A stretch of 64,000 bases of DNA, from positions 6,612,932 to 6,676,931 of the forward strand of contig OY848925.1 of NCBI GenBank assembly GCA_963693285.1, read 5' to 3'. Position 1 is the stretch's first letter; each line of letters begins with the position of its first letter. This document shows positions 47,801 through 58,500 of the stretch, piece after piece. The notes beneath the pieces were generated by a model. It saw only the letters and a list, made by a program, of their open reading frames with translations, was not told the origin of the DNA and searched no databases. The translations under genes and the position numbers were made by a program. The DNA is from Xestospongia muta (taxonomy: Eukaryota; Porifera; Demospongiae; Haplosclerida; Petrosiidae).

Positions 47801-50800
47801 ATCAAAAGACCCATAGGCACAAAACACAACACTCTATTTATAGAGACATAATCATGAAAAAACATTTAAAATGAAACATAAAGATAAGAATACTATATAT
47901 TATAGTCAGTATATAGAGTAGTAGTGAGATCTATACTGAGGAGACCATCTTTATTTTTTAGAGTCACAGCCAATGAAAGATGACATTCCAATAGAACAAG
48001 AGGATAAGGAGACGTCATCTGATCTTCTACAACTTCCAAAAGGTAGTAATCATGTTATTATTTTAGTTAACTTCATTATTGTGTTCACTATTAAAATATT
48101 CAGCATTAAAAAGCTCACAGCCATTTGTGTCATTCTCAGCCTAACATGCCCCATTGTGAGTAGTCTGGTATATGTGCTTGCTTTTCTTGGGACAAGAAAT
48201 GATATACACACTGGTATTGTTGTGTCTAATGAAATTGCTGTTCAAATCTTGGGAAATGAATATTGTTATATTATCACATATGGGATGTAAAAGTAGAGTT
48301 ACTATTTTGGAGGAACAGGACATGGGATGATAAACAATATAATTGTAACATTTAAGACTTCTTATCCCAAGAAAATCAAGTCAAAACAGCTGTGTTGTGG
48401 AGTGTGATAGTTAGTTCATGTGTTTAGTTACTTAGTTACCTAATGAGTAAGTTGTCTCTTCATATGTGGCTGAGGTACTAACAGATTATTGTCAGCTTTA
48501 ATCAAATAAACCATTCATGGTATTTGTGTCAACATATATCATAAAGTATGTACAGTAGGAATAGCAATGAATGACCAAATCTTTACTATCTACTGTTATA
48601 TACAGTGTCTGCATTACATCAAACATGACTAAACTCATATAAATTGTACTACACAAAAAAAGTCAGATCAGTAGCTATATATATATAGTACAATAATGAT
48701 AGTAAGACCATAATATTAATAATTAGTATAATTTAGACTAATTCCTGATTATATAACTACTTATTTTATTTAGGTGAAGCTTTTTTGACATCTGATACTG
48801 GTGATGATACTCACCTACCAGCTGAACCACTTCATGAATCTCCTAAAACAAAAACTACCCAAGGAGAGTCCATTACTACAAGTAAATACACTACATATAT
48901 GTGATTATATTTTACACTATATATACTTTGTAGTGTCAAAGATCAATGTTACTGATGATGATGTAATAACAGAACCAGATGTTAAAGAGAAGTTTCCACG
49001 ACATGTACAGCCAGTACCTTCTACTAGTGAAGGTAAATTTAATATAAATGTAGCTGTACTATATTTTAAACCTCTTAATGAAATTTTTGGCAAATTAATT
49101 TTAAAAAATAATACAATCAACTCTTTCAATGTTTATATAAGTGGTAAGTATACCTTTGTTGTCACACCTATATAATTTAATACAAATTTGACGTATTTCA
49201 TTTCATATTATCAATAAATCTAAAGTATAGTGATACAATAGAAACATTTATTGTTTTATTTAGCAAAGTCAGAGATGATGTTGTCAAAAGTAACAAAAGA
49301 TGACATACCAATAGAACCAGAACCAGAGGTAAAAGAGAAGCCATTAGGTTTTCTACAGTCTCTATTTACAAGAAAAAGTAAGTATATGTTATTGTTTTAA
49401 CTGATATATTTAGTTTTAATGTACTCTGCATCAAAAGACCCATAGCCATAAAACATGATATTTATGAGATGTAATCATGACAGAAATTAAAAATGAAACC
49501 TAAAGATAAGAATACTATATATTATAGTCAGTATATAGAGTAGTAGTGAGATCTATACTGAGGTGACCATCTTTATTTGTTAGAGTCACAGCCAATGAAA
49601 GATGACATTCCAATAGAACAAGAGGATAAGGAGATGTCGTCTAGTCAACTTCCAAAAGGTAGTAAATATGTTATTATTTTACTTAACTTCATTATTGTGT
49701 TCACTATTAAAATATTCAGCATTAAAAACTCACAGCCATTCGTGTCATTCTCAGCTTAACATGTCCCATTATGAAAAGTATTCTGGTATCTTTGTTTGCT
49801 TTTCTTGGGACAAGAAATGATATACGCACTGGTATTGTTGTGTCCAATGAAATTGCTGTTCAAATCTTGGGAAATGAATATTGTTACATTATCTATCACA
49901 CGGCATCTAAAAGTAGAGTTACTATTTTGGAGGAACAGGACATGGGATGATAAACAATATAATTGCAACATTTAAGACTTTTTATCCAAAGAAAATCAAG
50001 TCAAACCACCTATGTTATGGAGTGTGATAGTTAGTTCATGTGTTTAGTTACTTAGTTACCTAATGAGTAAGTTCTGTCTTCATATGTGGCTGAGGTACTA
50101 ACAGATTATTGTCAGCTTTAATCAAATAAACCATTCATGGTATTTGTGTCAACATATATCATGAAATATGTACAGTAGGGATAGCTATGAATGACCAAAT
50201 CTTTACTATCTACTGTTATATATAGTGTCTGCATTACATCAAACATGACTAAACTCATATAATTTGTACTGAACAAAATAGTCAGATCAGTAGCTATATA
50301 TAGTACACTAATGATAGTAAGACCATAATATTAATAATTAGTAATAATTTAGACTAATTCCTAAACTCTTCTATTATGGACACTGTTTACTTACTATGTC
50401 AGTTTTGCAATCATGTGTATCAAATGTGGATTGTCTCAGCTTCTTAAAGAAAAAGTTGGCAACAAATCTAGAGATTATTAAGTAGCTCCACCCACTTCAT
50501 CTGCAGTGATATTTTGATTATCACATCACAACACTACATTTAATGGTTTTTTATTTTTATTTTTTTATTGACAAAATGAATGCCCAATAGCCACTGCTAG
50601 TTTATATAGTAATTATATTTTATTATAGGAGACAATGGAAGTGTTAAGTGGACTAGTGATAGAGTTATACTTACTTCATCTACTGTGGCAGAATGTAAAG
50701 AAGTGATACGTCAATTAAAGAGACTACAACACACAACATGGAGTATTGTACTCAAGTCATTATCTCCTCAAAGTTTACTTACAATATTAACTGATATTAA

Positions 50801-51203
50801 TGGATGTCAAGTGAGGGGACTTTATATAAGGAACACTCATTTTGATATTAACTGTGTTAGTAAACTATCACAAGTACTACCTTATAACCAAACAATGGAG
50901 GACCTATATCTTTCCTCCTCACCTCTCGTACCAGATACTTACCACTTATTAACAACTGCTGTAGTTGGTAATAAAATAATCAAGACATTACAGTTGTATA
51001 ATGACAATAACATTACTGATAAAGACATACCACATCTATCTATTCTAATTACAAACACTAACACACTACAATATCTATCTCTCTCTCACTGTCCTAATAT
51101 TACTAAATTTGGTATACAACAATTACAAAATGTTGTTGTTAATAATAATAGTTTGAAGTATTTGTTTGTTAATAATAATGTACTCCTTAGACGTTATTAT
51201 TAG
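41819..51203 (+). CDS. Death domain - coiled coil - LRR protein, copy 1
   Basis: A long gene of about 25 exons. Exons 41819-41879 and 41968-42252 encode a Death domain (RRWFDLGLLLGILQPTLAKI, LTCWLRRVD, PSWDVLVSALKKM). Exons 42299-42565 and 42619-42972 encode two related all-helical domains (ISEETL/VTLDEVE...KVLSEFEETRELADKLL), possibly death-fold. Exon 43315-43997 is an uncharacterised domain of about 230 residues (LKPELSNAKTMNDILDVV, CETAKFVLDWNPD, FPLHLLLRLIDIAQE). Exons 44046-45530 form a coiled coil. From 45553 to 49980, three sets of acidic Pro-rich module exons follow. Exon 50629-51203 is an LRR domain starting GDNGSVKWTSDRVILTSS and ending LRRYY. No NACHT motif is seen. Death + LRR suggests an intracellular immune or cell-death receptor; this is inference. 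Confidence 0.75.
45545..49985. repeat. 1.6-kb intragenic tandem triplication
   Basis: Three direct copies (about 45550-46950, 47145-48560 and 48770-50180) of a unit with four exons: AFLTSDTDDDTHLPAEPLH, KINVTDDDVITEPDVKEKF, PIEPEPEVKEKPLGFLQSLF and QPMKDDIPIEQEDKETSS. The duplicate gene has only one such unit (59880-61090). Confidence 0.9.
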
Positions 51204-51849
51204 TTATTTTTGTACTATTGTTATATTTTTTGACTAAAAAAAATTGTTTCAAATTCAAATAAGTCAATTATTAGTTAAATACTTTAGTTTCCAGTTCTTT
51301 GTCATCTAACAAAGTTAACAATTTTTATAATTCACTTCTCTAGAAAAACACAACTTCTCTACTTGACAATTGACCGCACCTACATTAATTAATAATAAAA
51401 GCTTCAATATTGTTATTTCTAATATTTACAAACACAATTATAACAAACAAACTAGACTAAATTGTACATTAATAGTCCTCTAGTTAGTAGCTATATAAAA
51501 TTAAATATTATCGCTATGTCTAATACTACTAATTACTACTGCTAATAGACCTTATGTACTGATGTCACAAAACGTAATAAAAAATAGCAACTGTTGCTAG
51601 GGCACCATCTTGAGTGGTAAAAACACATTCATACAAAAGAGTGGCAGCATCTGAAGCTAGATCTGTCTGCACAAAGGGAGCAACAACCTGTTGCCTTGCA
51701 TTAATAACTAACATAAAGTTACACTAGTTACACTTGTTACACTAGTTTCATTTGTTGCACTAGTTACACCAGTTACACCAGTTACACTAGTTACACTAGT
51801 TACACTTGTTGCACTAGTTACACTAGTTACACCAGTCACATATAGTCAT
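51204..51849. other. Junction between the two segmental copies
   Basis: To about 51550 this is the shared 3' flank of the LRR gene. From there to about 51710 is unique sequence, and then a 10-bp minisatellite runs up to the start of copy 2. No gene. Confidence 0.6.
51715..51837. repeat. 10-bp minisatellite at the duplication junction
   Basis: About 12 copies of ACTAGTTACA with variants (ACCAGTTACA, ACTTGTTGCA), ending directly before copy 2 of the segmental duplication. Confidence 0.9.
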
Positions 51850-51870
51850 ACACATTATAATTATTATAGC

Positions 51871-53311
51871 TCTTACCAGCTAATGAAGTTGTTGCAAAGA
51901 TGCATATGTTAGATCACCTGACTTCCTCAGAACCTGGGTATCAATACTTCAATCCACCACCTGGTTAGTATTAAAAACTGGACAAACTTGTTAGTCCAGT
52001 ATTTTTAATACAGGAACTAATGTGGCTCTTGTTATAAATAATCTGGGAGGGACATCAAATTTGGAATTATCACTTATTGCAGGTTCTGCCATTGATTATC
52101 TTAGTAGGTTGTATCATGTGATGTCCTCAATTAGTCATGTGATTATCACATTCAGCAAAGACTCTCAAATTTAACGTCACAAGAGCTTATATGGGTGCTC
52201 TAATGACCTCTTTAGAAATGGCCGGTGTCTCTTTAACTCTTCTTGTAATGACACCTCAATGGGCAGAATGTTTAGGTAATAATGTATCATACTATGTAAA
52301 TAGCTTCCACTGTTGAGGGTCTAGATTTTCCAACATCAGCTCCTGGTTGGCCTACAATATCTCTAGGACCTGATGGTCATGCAGAAAGGATAGATACTCC
52401 AGCTATTCCATCATTGGATGATAAATCAATATATATTTCTGAGGGTAGTCCCCAAACAACCCAAGGTAATAGTATATTGGAGAACTGTGTAGTCATTTTG
52501 GTTATAGGTCAAATGATGGGAAGATGTCTGTTGAGTATTTGTACAGCACTTATATCTGCTGAAGATGAACTCAATGAATTAGATAGAGGTAGTGGTGATG
52601 GTGATTATGGTTCTATATTAAAGGCTGGAGCTGAAGGTAAGTCTGATAATGAAACTGAAGGCATTATGATTTTGAAACTGAAAACATTCTTTTAGCCATA
52701 TTGAAGGAGTTGGATCATATTCCATGGGATAAAGTATCTTTGGTACTTCTTGCTCTTTCCAATTTAGTTGAAAGGAACATGGGAGGGACTTCAGAAGCAG
52801 TAAGGGGTCTAGTAATAATACCAGAACTTTATTGATCACTTCTCAGATTTATACTCTGTTCTTGACATCAGCATCTGCTACCATAGGAGAAGGTGACAAC
52901 CCACAGCAATGGGCACAAGCTTTATTAGCAGGTATAAATTCTATAAAACTCTATGGTGGTGCTGATATAGGAGATCGGACTATGGTAAGGATTTTATAAT
53001 TTGTCTTGAAATCTCGACTGTAGTTAGATGCTCTTGTACCAGCTGGTACTACCTTACAAGATCTCCTCAGTACATCAGATACTCCAACCAATGCTGTATT
53101 AAAAAAGGCTGTAGAAGTAAGTGATAAATCTTTCATTATTAAATTAATACAAACTTTTAAAGGCTGCTAGAGAAGGGACAACTGCTACTCAGAAGATGTC
53201 AGCTCAAGCTGGGAGAGCCAGCTATGTACATGTTAGTCAGTTAACACAGCCTGATCCTGGAGCTAAAGCAGTATTAATATGGCTAGAAGCCATCTTATAT
53301 GCTTTGACATG
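51871..53311 (+). pseudogene. TKFC: Truncated TKFC copy (C-terminal part only)
   Basis: It begins at the exon [11 protein letters not shown] and runs to the same stop as the full gene. The first six or so exons, with the GGGSGHEP loop and the catalytic HGEAG histidine, are missing. The remaining exons keep their frames and splice sites. There is an in-frame insertion of two residues (KMHMLDH) near the start, and DGDCGSTL of the DhaL site has become DGDYGSIL. Without the DhaK substrate site it cannot be a dihydroxyacetone kinase. It is most likely a pseudogene unless it is spliced to an unknown 5' exon. Confidence 0.85.
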
Positions 53312-53363
53312 AAATAAGTTATTTGTGTGTGTTTCTCATCAAATTGATTATGTAATATTAATT

Positions 53364-54448
53364 TTATTTTACATGATCTGCTAACTGATGTCGTATTTCC
53401 CATCGTAAAGTTTGTCTCTTTTTCTCTGTTGGTATGACATAGTCACTAGGACGTCGGACACGATGACAGGGTACATAAAAAGGTGTGTCTTGTAGGAGGA
53501 GCTGTTCCTGTGTACATAGTGAAGACAAAGGTCAATGTTATATACAGTCCATACTCTAATGTGCCATCTCAATTGACTCCTTGTTTTCTCGCCAGGTGCT
53601 TTTTGGTTTTCCCATATCTCTCTAAATTCATGATATCTATAAGAAATTGATGAACACATGACTATCACATGACTGACCTCTGAACAGGATCATTTTTCTT
53701 TAGACCACGAGTATGAGGGTGACTAGTTGGAGGTCTAATGACTATACAGTTTACAATGAAATAATAGATAAGGTGTTGTCACATGACACTCACATGATTT
53801 GACTGGGTGAGATTTATCATGACATTTTTGAGAAGGAACACTTTCATTGTTAACCAATAACCTACAACTACCAGTAGTATCTGTTAGTAGAATAATAAGT
53901 AATCTCTATTGATAATCACCTATATGTAAATCACTTAATATTGACGTATTAGCTGGAACTTCCCCAATTGTTTTCCTACAATAAACTCTTGTATCCATGG
54001 CAACTGTATTATGATTACCTTAACACTTTCCTTTTCATTGGATGTCCACCTGAATGATTTATGGATACTTCTACTAATTTGTGGGTGTGGTCAACAAGGG
54101 GAGTTGATACTGTTGACATTGTACTATTTTCTCTAGAGACTCTAATCTTTGAGACAGCTGGAGTACTAGTACAAGAACTATTTTCTAATATTATAATATA
54201 TAATATAACTACCAAATCTCTATCAAACCTTGATTTGAGCTAGAGCTCATGAAACTCTGGTCTTTTTCTTCTAGCAGCTGCAGAAATTCTATCAATATTA
54301 CTCATGAAATGCGTATAACTAATAAATGTTCCTATTTACCTAAAGTATATGCTTCAATTTCTTCTTGGGTAACGTGACTCACTCCCATAGATTCCAGTTG
54401 TTGCCTCACGTATTCTCTAGCAACTGACAAGTCCATACTGATGGCCAT
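53364..54448 (-). CDS. HYLS1: Centriolar protein HYLS1, copy 2
   Basis: A full second copy with the same exon layout and start (MAISMDLSVARE, ATG 54448) and the same end (KRQTLRWEIRHQLADHVK, stop 53364-53366). Small changes include FYVPCHRVRR for FYVPSHRVRR and SQLRWHIRVW for SHLRWHIRVW. No frameshift is seen, so both copies may be active. Whether the whole gene is expressed is not visible from sequence. Confidence 0.8.
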
Positions 54449-54595
54449 AACTGTTTAAACTACCCGCCACTGGCGCCCACCATTAAAGGAGTATACGGTA
54501 TAATATACTGTACCGTTGTCGGAGTGCAAAATACTTTCTTAACTGATCCCTCGGGGAGATCTTGCACTATTGTGATAGGTCCTGGGGGCAAATTT

Positions 54596-54918
54596 ATGAG
54601 GGAACAAATGCACTATGACACCGGGAGAAAGAATGTCGTTTCAGAACATTATGATGAAATAGTCTTTTCTGATCCCACAAACAGTTACATAATGTACAAT
54701 CTTCTCAATAACCCCAAGCCTCTAGTACAAGCGATTGGACACGAGGCTGGGGTGGATTATAAAGAACTTGAAGAGTGTCAGTTGATGTCAATTCTCAGAT
54801 GATCAAATTAGAAATACGAGAATTGAGCAAAAGACTAAAGATGAATAAAGAAATTATACAAAAGTTATGAGACCATTTAAAGGAAGTTGAGGGAGAAGAC
54901 AATGATGATCAAGATTGA
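54596..54918 (+). pseudogene. Small coiled-coil protein, copy 2 (nonsense codon)
   Basis: It matches the copy at 40791-41113. The acceptor is better here (CTCAG before ATGATCAAATTAG), but the coiled-coil exon carries TGA at 54868-54870 where copy 1 has CGA (Arg). This removes the last 16 residues including the acidic end. The remaining frame down to 54918 is otherwise intact. Confidence 0.5.
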
Positions 54919-55583
54919 GACTAGCGCATTTAAAAGTCTCAGACTCAGACGTCCAGTCTGTTTTGGGGTTTGAGATTTCATTCTCCATTTCAATGTCTTC
55001 AAGACAAGCTACCAATTACTCACAATCAATGATATAACAGTACTTATCACTAAATTCTATAGTTTTATATCTACTCCCAGCATAATAATAATGTTACTAG
55101 TTGTACTATATACATTGTTTATCTTTTATTAACGTAAACTGTGATATTATTAGTCTATTAATTTACTAGGTAAAATAGTTCTTCTTTAATATGTAGTAGA
55201 TAAAACAGGAGTAACCAAAACAATTAAATAACATTAGTCTATTAGAAGGCAAAACAATTGTGTTATAACTCCAAGGGATCTTCATCCTATTAGACGTTAA
55301 AAAATATGTATATTCAAATCACTATAGTGCGTGTACTATAAGTACTTAGTAGTTTAGTAAATGTCACAGTGGGGATTTAGTAAATGTCCACTAAAATGAA
55401 TTTTGACACAAACGGCACTCCATATTAGTAGCACTGTATAATCGTACAAGTAAGAATGAAGCAGCTTGTACTTAATGACCCACAGCCTATTATGTCAATG
55501 GAATGTAAATATTATTGTTTGTGGGTGTGCTCTACTCTCATCCTTTACGGCAACTAAAGGTCAGCGAACACAGAAACAGAGCT
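54919..55583. other. Intergenic region before the Death-LRR gene, copy 2
   Basis: Matches 41114-41818 without the 124-bp insertion found there, but has its own insertion of about 87 bp at 55341-55427. No coding signal. Confidence 0.5.
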
Positions 55584-58500
55584 ATGGCAAAGAAACAAGT
55601 TGATGCAAAGCTATTGATATCTTTTCTGAGTCAGACTCAGCTAGGTAAGTAAGTAGTTAATTGTCTTCTTTATTATTAAGTATGAGAATTGATTGTCTGA
55701 GTCATCAATGAGTATTTTAATTCATTTCTCAGATATCACTCACTTAAGTTCTGTGTTTGAAGCCTTGGAGAAACATATGTTTCCATGTCGAAGATGGTTT
55801 GAGTTAGGTCTATTGTTGGGTATACTACAACCTACACTAGCAAAAATTGAAAATGATCATCGTGATGATGTAGTTCGATGTCTTCAGGAGTGTTTAACTT
55901 GCTGGCTGAGGAGAGTTGATCAAGTTGATGAGAATGGAAGACCATCATGGGATGTACTAGTTAGTGCTTTGAAGAAAATGAAAGAAAATTATTTGGCTGA
56001 AAATATCACTCGAACAAGTATGATATGATTCTAACATTATGATATTTATGATTTATTTATTAGTGGAAGGACAAATACAGGCTGCTGGACAAGTTCTGAT
56101 ATACCCTGCACAAATGTCACAGCTGTTATATAGTGAGAGATGTATCAATGAAGTGATCCTTGATGAGGTGGAGACACTACAGGGCATGGTTGATAATATG
56201 AGAACAACTCTCTTATCTGCTGTACGTACTGCAGTGTCTTCTGATCACAAGAATATCAAAGTACTAGCTAAAGTGTTGTCTGAATTTGAAGAGACGAGAG
56301 AATTAGCCGATAAACTACTCAATGAATATAGTAAGTTCTCTGTTGTTAATTAAACATAACAATTTCTCTTGTTAATTGTGTAGCTCAAAAGTTTCCAGAA
56401 GATGAGGACATTTCAATAATTCCTCAAAGAAGATGTAGTTATCAACAGTCTGCTAGTGATATTCTTCGTTGTCACTATGCCACTTTGTCCAAGTCTCTAC
56501 ATGATCCTATTAGTGTTGGATGGCTACTTTGTGAGCAAGACCCAACAATAATATCAGAAGAAACACTTACTAGTACCGAGTCTATAAGGAAATGCGAGTC
56601 AGAGAGAAGGGTAGTCTTGTTGAGAGCTGTACGTTGTGCTGTTCGTAATAACTCCAATAACTTGGAGGTATTTGTTAGTGTGTTATTAAAATTCTCTGAA
56701 AATGTGCCGTTAGCTAAAGCTATTTTGAATGACTACAGTAAGTAATTGAATTGTATTAATGAATATTTAAAATTATGTCCATAGATAAAGAGCTTGAAAG
56801 AAAAAAGAAAGATGAAGAACCTTCAACAGATAATGGTATAGTCAATGTAATATAATAGTTATAATGAATATAAGAGGACTATATTATTTGACACTCACCT
56901 CTAAGATGAGGTGAATCAATCCCCTTAGATCTGTTATCATGTGTTAAGGTGGGTTCACAAAACTACGTTTGTATGTGCGTCACGTCGGATTCTTGGCATT
57001 GCGTTACGTAGTGCAGCATCAATGCTGTTCATATAAATAAGAGGACACACGTAAATTAAACTCCACCCTCATCATGGAGACTGAAGTGTTGCTGCTTGCT
57101 TTGCTTTACAGACAACAAAGAAGGCGACAGAAACAAAGAAAAAAGTGGGTGTGTCCTATATTTACTTAACGGATCCAACAAGTCTTGATAATACAATTCA
57201 AAATACCATGACAAAAGTATATTGTTTCTGTTTGCTGTTTGTTCAGTTACCTGGCTACCCACTTCCTTCCATGCTTCTTCTTTTGCTTTTGTATCCTTGT
57301 AGCTTTGTTTGAGACTTGCCACAAGTAAGGGAAACAACAAATTGCCTCAATAAGTTTCTCGTCTGCCATAAAACACGTAGTTATTGAAATTTGATTGGCT
57401 TAACGCATTGCTTGGAACATCAAAATAGAAATTGATTCTATCCTTGCATCGCGACACGTCACGTTGGTGTGTCGTACACGCACTGTGTACCAGCCTTCAT
57501 GCTGAGTGAGTAACATATAAAAACAATTGCATGTGAATGTTATTATAGCAAACAATATTCATAGTCCATCCACCCACTTACTAAAAATTTATAATTCAAG
57601 TACATTATGTGTGAAATTTTGTACCAAATTTAGCTACGACAGAAGTATTGGTACCTTTGGATATGGCACCAACATTTACATCAATCAGAGGAGAATTTGC
57701 AAAAGCTGTTTTCAATATCCGTTGTTGTATTACTAAGAGCACAGCATCTGCAGAAGAAGTTAAAAGGTTACTTTATGCTTTCCCTGAGCTGAAACCAGAG
57801 TTATCTAATGCAAAAGCAATGAATGATATACTGGATGTTGTATGTGACAAATGTACACTGATTAATATCAGTTATTTGGAAGTTGTTGTGGAGCAGTTTA
57901 ACATTGAAGATGCTAAACCACACATCAAAATTTACAAGAATGCTGTCGAAAAATTTTCTGATGAAGTAGCAGTTGAACTGTGTCTTGGTAAGCATTTCCA
58001 CATGGCACAAATACCCTCTTATCTGAAATCTGAGACAGCTAAGTTTGTTCTCGACTGGAACCCAGACAACACCACTTTGAATGATATTCGTGATATTTTG
58101 GCAGTCTCATTAAAGAAATTGGCCAAATCTGTCAAAATAGATGTCATCAAAAGAAGCAACTCCATCACTGTGATATGCATCTTTCCTCTCCATTTACTTG
58201 GACGACTCATTGCCATTGTTCAAGAGACTATTGAGCTAGTAAAGAAGAGAGGATTAATTCAACTCTCTATTGGTCCTTGTATTATTTGGGATATCAACAG
58301 TAGAGATCAGGTATATATAAACTCACACTACAACAGTATCCATGTATTTCTGATATAGGAGATGAAATCTTTGGCGATGGAGATAAAAGAGAAGCAGACA
58401 CATTTTGAGAAGCAGTTGGAGACACAGTATGCAATTAGCAGGAGGAAGACTCTAGAAATTCAAGATTTAAGAGCTAAACTCAAACAGCTGGAAGGTAACA

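Larger units (their letters stand above)
38043..51550. repeat. Segmental duplication, copy 1
   Basis: Direct duplication with 51850-63273. The match starts in the TKFC intron before [12 protein letters not shown] (ACACATTATAATCATTATAG) and ends after the LRR gene (ATTACTACTGCTAAT). It covers the C-terminal TKFC exons, HYLS1, a small coiled-coil gene and the whole Death-LRR gene. Introns remain highly similar, so the event is recent. Confidence 0.93.
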
